From NCBI GenBank assembly GCA_015232825.1, contig JADFYY010000010.1, positions 1-36,738 on the forward strand: a DNA stretch of 36,738 bases. Reading direction: 5' to 3'. The first letter of the stretch is position 1. Every line of letters begins with the position of its first letter. Both the position numbers and the translations under genes were made by a program. Source of the stretch: Magnetococcales bacterium (GTDB lineage: Bacteria; Pseudomonadota; Magnetococcia; Magnetococcales; Magnetaquicoccaceae). The notes under the pieces are model-generated. The model was not told the origin of the DNA. It made no database searches and saw nothing but the letters and a program-made list of their open reading frames with translations. Shown piece by piece: positions 16,253 through 25,964 of the stretch.

Positions 16253-18604
16253 ATGAGCAAAATAATCGGTATTGATTTGGGCACCACTAATTCTTGCGTG
16301 TCCGTGTTGGAAAATGGCGAAGCCATTGTTCTTGCGAACATGGAAGGTGGACGGACCACCCCTTCCATGGTGGCGTATGCCGCAGATGGGGAGCGTCGGG
16401 TGGGGCAGACTGCCAAACGGCAGATGGTGGTCAACCCGGAAAATACGTTGTTTGCGATCAAACGTCTCATGGGCCGCCGCTTCAATGACCCGATCATTCA
16501 ACGGGAGAAAAAGATGGTCGCCTACAAGATCATCGAATTGGACAACGGTGATGCTGGGGTGGAGGTTTGGGGACAGAAAATGGCTCCTGCGGAGGTGTCG
16601 GCCATTATTTTGCAAAAAATGAAAAAAATCGCCGAGGAGTCTTTAGGTGAAACCGTTCGGGATGCGGTGATCACGGTGCCAGCCTATTTTACTGAGGCCC
16701 AACGGCAAGCCACGCGCGACGCTGGACGCATTGCTGGATTGAATGTGCAACGCATCATTAACGAACCGACCGCCGCTGCATTGGCCTATGGATTGGAAAA
16801 GGATGAGGGTAAAACCATCGCGGTTTTCGATCTGGGCGGAGGCACGTTTGATATCTCTATTCTGGAGATCGGCGAGGGGGTTTTTCAGGTCAAGGCCACC
16901 AACGGGGATACTTTCCTGGGGGGAGAGGATTTTGATCAATGCGTCATCAATTATGTGGCGGAAGAGTTTATGCAGATCCATCATATGGATCCGCGTCTGG
17001 ATAAGGAGGCGTTGCAGCGGATCAAGGAAGCTGTAGAAGTCGCGCGGATCGAGTTATCCACCAGTCTGCGTACCGAGATCAATTTGCCCTTTTTGTGCTT
17101 TGATGCGACCGGTCCCAAAAATTTGCGTCTGACCCTGACACGTTCCAAATTGGAAGAGTTGGTGGATGAGTTGATTCAACGGACCATGCTTCCTTGTGCC
17201 GCAGCACTCAAGGATGCAGGAATCGGCGTGGAGGCCATTGATGAGGTCATTTTGGCGGGTGGCATGACCCGTATGCCCAAGATCCGTCAGGCCGTTGCCA
17301 ATTTCTTTGGCATGGAACCGCGTGTGGGGGTCAATCCCGATGAGATTGTGGCCATGGGAGCCGCTATTCAAGGAGGAGTGCTGGGTGGCGAGATTCGCGA
17401 TGTATTGTTGTTGGATGTCACGCCATTATCCTTTGGTATCGAGACCAAAGGGGGAATTTTCAATGTGTTGATTCCCAAAAATGAAACCATTCCTTGTTTG
17501 TTCACCAAGACCTTTTCCACGGTCATGGACAACCAGAAATTTGCCACGGTGCGGGTGGCTCAGGGAGAGCGAGCGGTTTTTAATGCCAATCATTTCTTGG
17601 GCGAGTTTACCCTGGATGGCATTCCCGCCGCACCACGCGGCACGCCAAGGATTGAGGTCTCTTTTGTTGTCGATGCCGATGGCATGGTCAAGGCCACGGC
17701 CTTTGATAAGGCTACAGGCCGGGAACAATCCATTCGCGTCAAGGTGTCGGGTGGTTTGACAGAGCAAGAGATCCAGAGAATGATCCAAGATGCCAAGCTG
17801 CATGCCGAGGAGGATGCGAAGAAACAACGGATGGTGCAGATGATCAATCAGGCGGATGGCACTTTGTATAAGGTAAAGCAGTTTTTAGCGGCAAATGCGC
17901 CAACCATGGAGGAGTCGTTACGGGAGTCGTTGGTGGCTGGCATGCAGAGATTACAGGTTGCCATGGAGGATGGTGCCAATCTGAATGAAATCTCCGAGGT
18001 ATCCAGGATTCTACTCTCCATGATCACGGTCACGTCTGCCACCCCGGTCAGTGAACCAGAGGTTGTTGAATCTGTTAATACGGAAGCTGTCTCTGCCCCG
18101 ACTGAGGAGATTGTGACTAAAGTCGAGGTTGCCCAAGAAGAGGTTATCCTCACTGAAGAGAGCGTAGAGGAGAGTGTTGCACCAGAGGTGGTCTCTCAAG
18201 AGGCGGAAATCCCAGAGAGCCAGCCATTCAGTTATGCGCATGTGGTTGATATCCAGGAGGAACTCCCAGATGAGTCACGCATCGACGCAGAGGCGGAAAC
18301 CATGGATCGGGCATTTGATGCCATTTCTGACATGGAGGATGATTTTTCCACCATGATGGATTTGGAGATGCCTCTTGGTGAGACGATCTCCGCAGAAGAG
18401 CAGGAAGCTGAAGATTTGCGTCTGTTTGCCAGTTTTGTCGCCAATCCGTTGGAGGCCTTGCCAGAAGATGAGAGGACGACAGAGGCTGAGGTGGTCAGCA
18501 TGGTGCAGATGGCTGAGGAGATTTTGCAGCGTCAACCCATGCCTGTTCTGGCCGCAACCATGGCCGAGGAAGAGGAAGTGGAGTGGATGGCTTTGGCCAG
18601 TTGA
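16253..18604 (+). CDS. Hsp70 (DnaK-like) chaperone with a long acidic C-terminal extension
   Basis: 783 residues against about 640 for DnaK. The ATPase domain is complete: GIDLGTTNSCVSVL, VITVPAYFTEAQRQATRDAG, NEPTAAALAYGL, FDLGGGTFDISIL and LAGGMTRMP. The interdomain linker reads DVLLLDVTPLSFGIET. The beta substrate domain is recognisable (FSTVMDNQ, QGERAVF, LGEFTLDGIP). The lid is short, ending near residue 600. The last 180 residues are Glu/Val-rich and end in MALAS, not the EEVKDKK-type DnaK ending. AAGGA lies seven bases before the ATG. No grpE or dnaJ is adjacent. It is probably a paralogue with a dedicated client or location, but being the main DnaK cannot be excluded. Confidence 0.93.
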   Translation: MSKIIGIDLGTTNSCVSVLENGEAIVLANMEGGRTTPSMVAYAADGERRVGQTAKRQMVVNPENTLFAIKRLMGRRFNDPIIQREKKMVAYKIIELDNGDAGVEVWGQKMAPAEVSAIILQKMKKIAEESLGETVRDAVITVPAYFTEAQRQATRDAGRIAGLNVQRIINEPTAAALAYGLEKDEGKTIAVFDLGGGTFDISILEIGEGVFQVKATNGDTFLGGEDFDQCVINYVAEEFMQIHHMDPRLDKEALQRIKEAVEVARIELSTSLRTEINLPFLCFDATGPKNLRLTLTRSKLEELVDELIQRTMLPCAAALKDAGIGVEAIDEVILAGGMTRMPKIRQAVANFFGMEPRVGVNPDEIVAMGAAIQGGVLGGEIRDVLLLDVTPLSFGIETKGGIFNVLIPKNETIPCLFTKTFSTVMDNQKFATVRVAQGERAVFNANHFLGEFTLDGIPAAPRGTPRIEVSFVVDADGMVKATAFDKATGREQSIRVKVSGGLTEQEIQRMIQDAKLHAEEDAKKQRMVQMINQADGTLYKVKQFLAANAPTMEESLRESLVAGMQRLQVAMEDGANLNEISEVSRILLSMITVTSATPVSEPEVVESVNTEAVSAPTEEIVTKVEVAQEEVILTEESVEESVAPEVVSQEAEIPESQPFSYAHVVDIQEELPDESRIDAEAETMDRAFDAISDMEDDFSTMMDLEMPLGETISAEEQEAEDLRLFASFVANPLEALPEDERTTEAEVVSMVQMAEEILQRQPMPVLAATMAEEEEVEWMALAS

Positions 18605-18614
18605 TGTTTTTAGG

Positions 18615-18650
18615 GTCCGGGAGAATGAACGTTCTCCCGGACTTTTGGTT
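18615..18650 (+). terminator. Strong terminator after the Hsp70 gene
   Basis: GTCCGGGAGAA (18615-18625) pairs perfectly with TTCTCCCGGAC (18632-18642) across a six-base loop and is followed by TTTTGGTTT. An eleven-base GC-rich stem directly after the stop codon marks the end of this transcription unit. Confidence 0.88.
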
Positions 18651-18738
18651 TATGTCTTACCAAATGATGAGGTCTGGAGAAACCAGCAACGTGGCCGTAT
18701 ACCCCGCCGCACAAATTGGTTAGTTGAAGCATAACAGC

Positions 18739-18768
18739 TTGCCACGCTACAAGAAAACATTACATATT
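18739..18768 (+). promoter_or_regulatory. Possible promoter for the IetAS-like module
   Basis: TTGCCA (18739-18744) and CATATT (18763-18768) are 18 bases apart, 26 bases before the ATPase start and downstream of the Hsp70 terminator. The match is moderate; the position is sensible because the terminator leaves this module needing its own promoter. Confidence 0.3.
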
Positions 18769-18794
18769 CATCTTTTTTTCACATCCAGGGAATT

Positions 18795-19787
18795 ATGGCC
18801 ACTGCTGAACAAATTGTTGCGCTTTTAAAAAGTTACAGCGATAAGGACGATGTCCGTTTCCTTTCCGTAGCCATGCAAATTGCCGCGCACGAGTCACGCC
18901 AGGGCCACAAAACCATGGCAAAAGAGTTAATGGACTTGATTGATCGTGTCAAAGAAAACCGATCTTCTATCCCTGTAAACAACGACCCGATCCCCATCAT
19001 ACGCCCCAAAGGGGAACTGACGGGCTTGTTAACCGCCAATTTCTCCAAGGACCGCATAGGGGATCTGGCCGTTTCTCTGGAACTCAAAAACCGTCTTGCA
19101 CAGATCCTCATTGAGCAACGTCAACGGGATAAAATTCAGGCTTACGGCCTGCTTCCCCGGCACAAAGTTCTTTTGATTGGCCCCCCCGGCACAGGCAAGA
19201 CCCTGACCGCCAGAATTTTGGCTGGTGAACTGCACATCCCCTTATTCACTATTCGTCTGGATACAGTAATTACAAAATTCATGGGAGAAACAGCAGCCAA
19301 GTTGCGTCTTATCTTCGATGCTATTGCCCAGACACGAGGGGTCTACCTATTTGACGAATTTGATGCCATCGGTTCGCATCGTGACTCCAACAACGATGTT
19401 GGTGAAGTGCGACGCATCCTCAACTCTTTTTTGCAATTCATGGAAGAGGATTGTTCCAACAGTGTCATCGTGGCCGCGACCAATCACCCCAACTTGCTAG
19501 ACAGCGCACTCTTCCGCCGATTTGATGATGTTTTGGAATACACCCTACCCGACACAGAAGAAATCACCACTCTTTTAACCTCCCATCTCGCCCGTTTTAA
19601 TACCAAAGACGTGGAATGGTCCACCATCTCGCATAGAGCAGTCGGATTAAGTCATGCTGAAGTCGTTCAGTCTGCCAAGGATGCCGCGAAAAATGCCATC
19701 TTGCAAGACCATGAGTCAATAAAATCGAGCATGGTCATAAATGCCATTGACAACAGGACAAGGAAAAGAAACAATATGAAAAATTAA
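18795..19787 (+). CDS. ietA: IetA-type AAA ATPase of an IetAS conflict/defence module
   Basis: 330 residues. An N-terminal helical part (1-85) is followed by a single AAA domain: Walker A GPPGTGKT with K135, Walker B VYLFDEFD with D187/E188, sensor 1 VAATNH and the arginine-finger region LFRRFDD. Its partner, 23 bases downstream, is a subtilisin-like protease, the ietA-ietS pairing. On the Agrobacterium Ti plasmid this pair was described as a stability system in which the ATPase counteracts the protease, and ietAS was later listed as an antiphage system. AGGGA precedes the ATG. This gene looks intact although the partner is broken, so its present role is unclear. Confidence 0.88.
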   Translation: MATAEQIVALLKSYSDKDDVRFLSVAMQIAAHESRQGHKTMAKELMDLIDRVKENRSSIPVNNDPIPIIRPKGELTGLLTANFSKDRIGDLAVSLELKNRLAQILIEQRQRDKIQAYGLLPRHKVLLIGPPGTGKTLTARILAGELHIPLFTIRLDTVITKFMGETAAKLRLIFDAIAQTRGVYLFDEFDAIGSHRDSNNDVGEVRRILNSFLQFMEEDCSNSVIVAATNHPNLLDSALFRRFDDVLEYTLPDTEEITTLLTSHLARFNTKDVEWSTISHRAVGLSHAEVVQSAKDAAKNAILQDHESIKSSMVINAIDNRTRKRNNMKN

Positions 19788-19810
19788 AAATATAAATAAA
19801 GGATCATATC

Positions 19811-21938
19811 ATGGCACACACACCAGATCAGCAACCTCACCTGAATGTACAAATTTTTGGCGAAAAGAAAATATATGGTTACAAGTCACGCGAAATAAAA
19901 TCATCACAAAAGTGGCCTGTAAGAAATTATAAAGAACATGGAGATAAATTAAAAAAATCTTTTAATTATGCGATATCTAAAACCATAAAACAGTCAAGCA
20001 AACTTTTAAGCGTTCTAGGAACCGCTTACGGATATATTTTACAGATTGAATGCCTTTCATATTTTGATTTCAAGCTGGAATTTTTTGAAAATGAGATACC
20101 TGGAGTTCAATTACTTTCAGTGACGCCAGGAAAGGATGGCTATCAGTTGGCCAGTATTTTTATCCCTTCTGATGCCGAAGACGTTTTCAGGCAATTAATC
20201 AACAGCTACTCAGAAAATATTAGCATTTCAAAGGCTAAGACAAAATTTATTGAAGGCATGGAATCGTTTGAACCTGGAACGTTGTCCCAATTATGGACCG
20301 ATTCCCCCGAACAGATGCCAACCGAAAATCAACTGACTTGGTGGGAAGTATGGATTCTCCCTGACTCTTATCAATCGCTTACCACGGCCATTCAACGACT
20401 CTCCCTTACTCAAGGAAAACCTGTATTTTTTCCTGATCGCACCATCTTTAATTTATTCGCCACATTCGACGATATGCAAATCCTTTGTCTTGGAGTCGGT
20501 GGAGTGGCTGAACTCAGGCAAGCGGGCAATATACCTTCTTTTTTTATGGATCTTTCACCAACAGAACAACAAGAGTGGGCACAAGATTTACTGGACCGTA
20601 CCCAGTCACCCGAATCAACTCGCTCCCATGTTTGCCTTTTAGATACAGGTGTTAACAGAGGACATCGATTGCTTGCCCCCTTCTTGAATGTCCCTGATTG
20701 CCATTCCTTTGGGTCTGGACCTCTTTGGCCCACAAGTGACAATTTGCCCCCCGCAGCACATGGGACACTAATGGCGGGTGTTACTCTTTATGGCGATTTA
20801 GCGGATGCCCTGGCTTCATCCGGTCCGATAACAATCAATCATCGTTTGGAATCTGTCCGAATTTTACCAACATCAAACAACAGTGCTGAAAAAGATTATG
20901 GCCCCATCACGTCTGGGGGTGTCGCCTTGGCTGAGGCTTCCAATCCGCCTCAGGGTCGAATGGGATAAAAAACTTTGGCCCATCAAGCCTGATATTGTGT
21001 TTGAAGGTGGCAATCTTGCTGCTAGTCAAAACAATACAATATGGGACACCCCCGATGATCTGCAACTGTTGACCACGCATCCTCAGGTCACATTATCTGC
21101 TTTTACAACGATAGGCGACACCAGTGCAGCCACGGCCTTGGCCGCTCGTTTTGCGGCTGAATTGCAATATCATTTCCCCGACTATTGGCCAGAAACAATC
21201 CGTGCATTGATGGTACATTCTGCGGAATGGACAGAAACCATGAAAGACAAACTGAGCAAAGCAAAAACCAAAACAGACAAGTTGGCACTGCTCCGTATGT
21301 ATGGTTTTGGCGTTCCCGATATGAACCGCGCCCTTTGGTCTGCCAGGAATCGTTTCAATCTGATTATCCAAGACCAAATTGTTCCATTTGAACTGGGTGG
21401 TGTCATGAAAGACATGCGATTTTATGCCCTTCCATGGCCAAAAATTGTATTGGAATCGATAGGAATTCAGAATGTACGCTTGCGCGTCACACTTTCCTAT
21501 TTCATTGATGGAAATCCCTCTCATCGCGGATACAAAGGAAAATACTCATACGCATCCCATGGCCTACGTTTTCATCTGAAACGCCCATACGAAACTGTCC
21601 AAAATTTTTTAGCACGCATTTCAAAAGCACAACAAAAAGAATCGGACGAAAAGAGTAAATCAATAGGATGGACTTTTGGCGAACAAAGTCACACAAACGG
21701 ATCTTTACATGCAGACATCTGGAACGGCTCAGGACAGGACTTGGCCAACTGCGGATTTATTGCAATCCACCCGACGGTTGGTTGGTGGAAAGAAAGGGAA
21801 ACTTACCAGGGAAAAGAAGTCCGATATGCCTTGATTATTTCATTGGAAACTGATGCAGAAAAAGTGGATCTCTACACCCCGGTTAAACTGTTGGTGGATA
21901 ACAAGATACCCACACCTGTTGCAATCACAACAAGATAA
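19811..21938 (+). pseudogene. ietS: IetS-type subtilisin-like serine protease, disrupted by internal deletion and frameshift
   Basis: Two overlapping frames together make one S8 protease. The first (19811-20968, 385 residues) has an N-terminal IetS region, the catalytic Asp in LLDTGVNRGH (D278) and His in AAHGTLMAG (H317), then stops. The second is homologous from about 20950 to 21938 (KLWPIKPDIVFEGGNL) and holds the catalytic Ser in GDTSAATALAA (codon 21123-21125). His and Ser are only about 120 codons apart, and the stretch that normally carries the oxyanion Asn (S-A-G-N type) is absent from both pieces. The ATG that opens the second frame has no ribosome site. A deletion of conserved sequence that also shifted frame explains this; a one-base sequencing error would not. 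The protease is probably inactive. AAGGA precedes the first ATG. Confidence 0.85.
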
Positions 21939-22044
21939 CCCATAAACATCAATCACCCTCCAATCTTTTTTGTAAGTTTAGAAATTGACATGAGGAGTTC
22001 AGACTACGTCTAACTGCCACCCTCGATTTCCAGGAGTATAGAGC

Positions 22045-22236
22045 ATGCCTTCAAATGTCTTAAAAGACAATCGTTCTCTCAAAGACCAACTGGGGCCTGA
22101 GTGGTCTTTGACAGATGAAGAGCAACTCAAAAAGGGAAAAGAGTTTTTCGATGCCGAAATCTTACCAATCATGAAAAGCTTGGATATTAAACGCATCCGA
22201 AGCTATGAAAAACTGGCTAATGTAACGTTGCGTTAA
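22045..22236 (+). CDS. Small charged protein of unknown function after ietS
   Basis: 63 residues, mostly helical and charged (SLTDEEQLKKGKEFFDAEIL, KSLDIKRIRSYEKLANV). AGGAG at 22032-22036 lies eight bases before the ATG, which argues for real translation. It lies 106 bases after the end of ietS on the same strand. No family is recognised. It may belong to the acquired module or be an unrelated small gene. Confidence 0.55.
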   Translation: MPSNVLKDNRSLKDQLGPEWSLTDEEQLKKGKEFFDAEILPIMKSLDIKRIRSYEKLANVTLR

Positions 22237-22340
22237 ATGTTGGTGCCAAGATTAGTCAATCGGTATCAATTCAAATTTTGGATGTAAACGACGCTTTTTA
22301 GGTGTCAAAAATGGTGATACTGTATTGATTTGTCGCCGCG

Positions 22341-22362
22341 CATGCTGTAGCGTTTCAGCATG
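22341..22362 (+). promoter_or_regulatory. Hairpin that would enclose the start codon of the propeller/TPR gene
   Basis: CATGCTG (22341-22347) can pair with CAGCATG (22356-22362) over an eight-base loop. The last three bases of the stem are the ATG of the next gene. An in-frame TAG at 22348 rules out an earlier start, and no ribosome site is visible, so initiation may be weak or controlled. The stem is short and may be chance. Confidence 0.3.
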
Positions 22363-25300
22363 AGATTCATCCTGTTCATACTCTTTTCGCTCGCCCTGTT
22401 CATCGGGACAAAAGGTGCATTGGCGGAACCGGTGATCGTTCATCCCGATTTCGATTTCGCACCTTCCATCAGTCGCGACGGTCGTCTGTTGGCCTTTGTC
22501 TCCAACCGTAGCGGCAATCGGGATATTTGGTTGCAGGATCTGGAAGCTGGCAACGTGGCCGTACCCAGACAACTGACCAACCACCCCGCCGCAGACGAGG
22601 CGCCAGCTTTGAATCAGGATGGCTCCCGTCTGCTCTATGTCTCTCAGGAGAGCGACCCACGAGGGGACATCTACTTGATGGAGGTGAAAAGCGGCGAAAG
22701 AAAAAAATTGACCGACCGCACGTATGGCGAAACCGCTCCACTCTGGAGTCCTGACAATCTCTCCATTCTCTACACACGTCTGCCTACACCCTCTGAACCC
22801 CAAGCCGTCCGGCTCCGATCCTTGGAGACCGAAAAAGAGACCACACTTCTGACGGGTGCCTCCTCTTGTACCTTTGGACCTGCGGATTGGCTCATCTGCT
22901 CTCGCGAAGGAGAGTTGGTTGCTCTGCAGTTGGCCAAGCCACAAGAGATCATCCCACTTGCCACGGGAGTCGAGCTGAACCACGACCCCCACTTTGTCAT
23001 GCCAGACCGCCTCTTTTTTACCCGATCCTCCCCCGAAGACGACACCCGCTCCACCCTATGGATGGCCAGATTTGAGTCAGACAAAGGGTTGATCGACCCC
23101 TATCAATTGACCCCTGATGGCTCCACACATCAACATCCAGTGGCCGTTAATTCATGGGTCTATTATGGTGATATCCAAGATGGGGAGATCTACCGAATCG
23201 ATATCGATTCATTCTTGCAATTTTATGAAAATCCGCTTCAGGCACAAACCCAGGCAGCCCGTTATTTGACCAGTGGACAAACAGACTTAGGATTGATGAT
23301 TCTTGGCAATCTGTCCGCCAACCCAGCACGGATTCCAGCGAATCAAAGATTGTCCAACGATCTGGAATTTTTATATTTTTTGCAAGAAAATAATGCGTTC
23401 CAAAAGGCACGCGCCCTCCTCAATCCGTACCTACGCACCCCAGGAGCAATAGGGGCCTTGGCTTCGATTCATGCCACGGCCCTTGCCATTTACGAAGCAA
23501 CCCCGCGTGTCAGTCTAGATGAATTGCATACCCTAGCACTCGAAGGAGTGGCTTCTATACTGAAAATCATGAAACAATGGCCCAATGAGCAACACGTTTT
23601 CGTCCGTGCTAATCTCGAAATCAGCCGCCTGTTTTTGCTGGCAGGTGACGCCGTTTCTGCCCAAAAACAACTCACCGCCATCGACACAATGGAAAACAAA
23701 GAGTGGCGCGTCCAGGCCCTTTTTGTGCGTGGTCAAATCTATCGGATGCTGGGCGATGAAGCCGGTTTGAAGCGCGTCTCTTTGCAAATCATTCGCACCA
23801 TTGGAGAAAAACACCGTTGGGGGATGCGGGCCATTGCGCAAGCCATTGCCGTCAGCGAAAAGGGGGAGACTTTTCATCTCAAAATTGCATCCCTTCAAAA
23901 AGTAATCCATGAAAATAAAGAATTAAAACATTTAAGAGCCTCCGCATTGCTGCGTATTGCCCAAATTTATCAAGATAACGGTGAAGAGGAAAAAACCGTT
24001 GCCACCCTGGAGGGGATCCCAAAAGGAGACCCAGAATTGGTGGAGGAGAGGAAAAAAAGCCTGTGGTGGGAAGCGGAACGGTTGATTCGGCTGAATGCCA
24101 ACGCACGAGCAGCCACGGCACTGGCCGAATTGTTACAAATAGCAGATCTGACCGATGTAGAGCGTAAACGGGCCAAAACGCTTATGATCCAGCAACGGGT
24201 ACAGGCTGCCATTGAACAACGAGATCTTGGCGACCCCAAGGAGGCAGTCAAGGCTCTTGGTCAGATTATCGCAGACCATCCAGATGCCGTGGAGGCTCAC
24301 CGGGAGTACGTCGCCACTCAGGGGATGCTGGGCAAAGGGGGAGAGATCCTGAGCCATTATCAGAGACTGGCAGAGCAAAATCCCCAGGATCCCTTGCGAC
24401 TTTATACTTATGCCTTGGCCCTCACTTATGAGCCATCCCTGGATTTTCCGGCCATCATTGCCCTTTTGACCAAAGCGGTAGAGCAATCGCCCAATATCTC
24501 CTTTTTTCACCAGACATTGGCCTGGACCCATGAACAATACAAGATCCAGAGTAAAGGAGAGCAAGGAGACCTAGAGCAGGCCGCAGACTCCTATCAGACG
24601 GCTTTGCGGTTGACAGATCGCACCATGGCCCCCCAAATGGAGGCCAATTTGTTGCTTAACCTGGGCAATCTTTTTTTCACCATGAAAAATCACAGCGAGG
24701 CTTATCGTTATTTTACCCGTTGGACTCAACGCAATCGTCCTCTGGCCGATCCTCTTGCCAATGCCTTGCTGCATCGCAAAATGGGAGAGAGTGCTTTCAA
24801 AACCGATCATACTCAGGAGGCCATCTCTTTTTATCGCAAGGCACTGGAGCTTTTGCCAGAGTCTCAACCGGTTCTTCGTCTGGATGTCACCGAACGACTG
24901 GCCCTGGCTCATCAAACTTTGGGGGAGCATGCGCAGGCCGTCACCCATTTTGCTCAGGTGCTAGAGGGAAATCTGGCCTTGAACAAAAGTGACAATCTCG
25001 CCTTGCTGAAAAGAAACATGGGTATCAATCTTTATCAATCCGCGCTCCCTTCAAATCCCGTTGACCGTACTGCCTTGCAAGAGGCTTTAACCTGTTTTTT
25101 AAACAGTCTGACTCTGCTGGAAAAATATGGCAAAAAAGAACGCCCTGCGGATAAGGGATTTTTTAGTTTGGTGCTCTCTCTGGGAGAACACGGTTCGCAA
25201 GCGGCTTTGGGCTTTGATCGCAGTGGTGAGGAAAAATTGCTGTTTAGTTTTGTTGCCAAGGTTTATGAGGCACTGGAGGAACCAGAACTCGCCTTGCGTT

Positions 25301-25929
25301 TTTTGCAAAAAAAACAGGCACTCCTTTCTGACTCTGCCAATACAGGAGATCTGACTGAAAAATCGATACTTTTAAATCAAATTGGCTTGATGCAATTCCG
25401 TCTTGGCCAACGTGCGGCTGCTTTGGAGTCAATCTTTGCTTCGTTGATTTTGACCGAAAAGCTCAATTTGAATTTTGGCAATCGCGTCAATTTGTACAAT
25501 CTTTCCAAAATTGCGGTGGAGATGTTTTTGGCTAGGGAGTCTGTCAATCCTGACAGAATCGCTCATTTAGCCAACCGTCTGGAAGCGTTGGAGTGGGGGA
25601 TGGGTAGCCAAAAAAGTGGCTTCTACACCTTGGCCAACACCGCATTTTTGTTGGCCAATCTGCCAGACACCTCCATTCATGCTGCTGGAGATGAGAAAAA
25701 ACGGTTGACCGAACAGTATCGTCTGTATGAATTAAAAAGCCGTGCCGACTCTCTTTATCGACGCGCTGAGCCGTTATTGACTTCTGATAATGGGTTCACA
25801 AATCAGGAACTGTTCACAAACAAGACTCGCATCAAGCTCAACCGTATTGTGATTGCCAGAGGGGCTGGTAAGCTGGAGGCGGCTGCCCGTTTAACCTCTG
25901 AGGTGGAACAATTGGTTCTTTCAAAATAA
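22360..25929 (+). CDS. Large exported protein: TolB-like beta-propeller plus TPR array
   Basis: 1189 residues. The signal peptide ends in ALA-EP at about residue 23. Residues 25-290 contain PD40/WD40-like propeller blades as in TolB (PSISRDGRLLAFVSNRSGNRDIWLQDL, then EAPALNQDGSRLLYVSQ, then APLWSPDNLSILYTR). From about 300 to the end the protein is a long series of TPR-like helical repeats (for example SYQTALRLTDRTMAPQMEAN and AISFYRKALELLPESQPV). It is probably a periplasmic scaffold that binds other proteins. No enzyme motif is seen and the partner is unknown. It stands alone, convergent with the higBA module. Confidence 0.85.
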   Translation: MRFILFILFSLALFIGTKGALAEPVIVHPDFDFAPSISRDGRLLAFVSNRSGNRDIWLQDLEAGNVAVPRQLTNHPAADEAPALNQDGSRLLYVSQESDPRGDIYLMEVKSGERKKLTDRTYGETAPLWSPDNLSILYTRLPTPSEPQAVRLRSLETEKETTLLTGASSCTFGPADWLICSREGELVALQLAKPQEIIPLATGVELNHDPHFVMPDRLFFTRSSPEDDTRSTLWMARFESDKGLIDPYQLTPDGSTHQHPVAVNSWVYYGDIQDGEIYRIDIDSFLQFYENPLQAQTQAARYLTSGQTDLGLMILGNLSANPARIPANQRLSNDLEFLYFLQENNAFQKARALLNPYLRTPGAIGALASIHATALAIYEATPRVSLDELHTLALEGVASILKIMKQWPNEQHVFVRANLEISRLFLLAGDAVSAQKQLTAIDTMENKEWRVQALFVRGQIYRMLGDEAGLKRVSLQIIRTIGEKHRWGMRAIAQAIAVSEKGETFHLKIASLQKVIHENKELKHLRASALLRIAQIYQDNGEEEKTVATLEGIPKGDPELVEERKKSLWWEAERLIRLNANARAATALAELLQIADLTDVERKRAKTLMIQQRVQAAIEQRDLGDPKEAVKALGQIIADHPDAVEAHREYVATQGMLGKGGEILSHYQRLAEQNPQDPLRLYTYALALTYEPSLDFPAIIALLTKAVEQSPNISFFHQTLAWTHEQYKIQSKGEQGDLEQAADSYQTALRLTDRTMAPQMEANLLLNLGNLFFTMKNHSEAYRYFTRWTQRNRPLADPLANALLHRKMGESAFKTDHTQEAISFYRKALELLPESQPVLRLDVTERLALAHQTLGEHAQAVTHFAQVLEGNLALNKSDNLALLKRNMGINLYQSALPSNPVDRTALQEALTCFLNSLTLLEKYGKKERPADKGFFSLVLSLGEHGSQAALGFDRSGEEKLLFSFVAKVYEALEEPELALRFLQKKQALLSDSANTGDLTEKSILLNQIGLMQFRLGQRAAALESIFASLILTEKLNLNFGNRVNLYNLSKIAVEMFLARESVNPDRIAHLANRLEALEWGMGSQKSGFYTLANTAFLLANLPDTSIHAAGDEKKRLTEQYRLYELKSRADSLYRRAEPLLTSDNGFTNQELFTNKTRIKLNRIVIARGAGKLEAAARLTSEVEQLVLSK

Positions 25930-25964
25930 AAAAAAATGAAGCCTGTGCAAAACGAACCATGGCA

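Noticed and set aside
20883-20950. Separate gene starting at ATG 20883 inside the protease
   Set aside because: The first 20 or so residues are an out-of-frame reading of ietS and there is no ribosome site; the homology begins only after the junction, so this is the second half of one broken gene.
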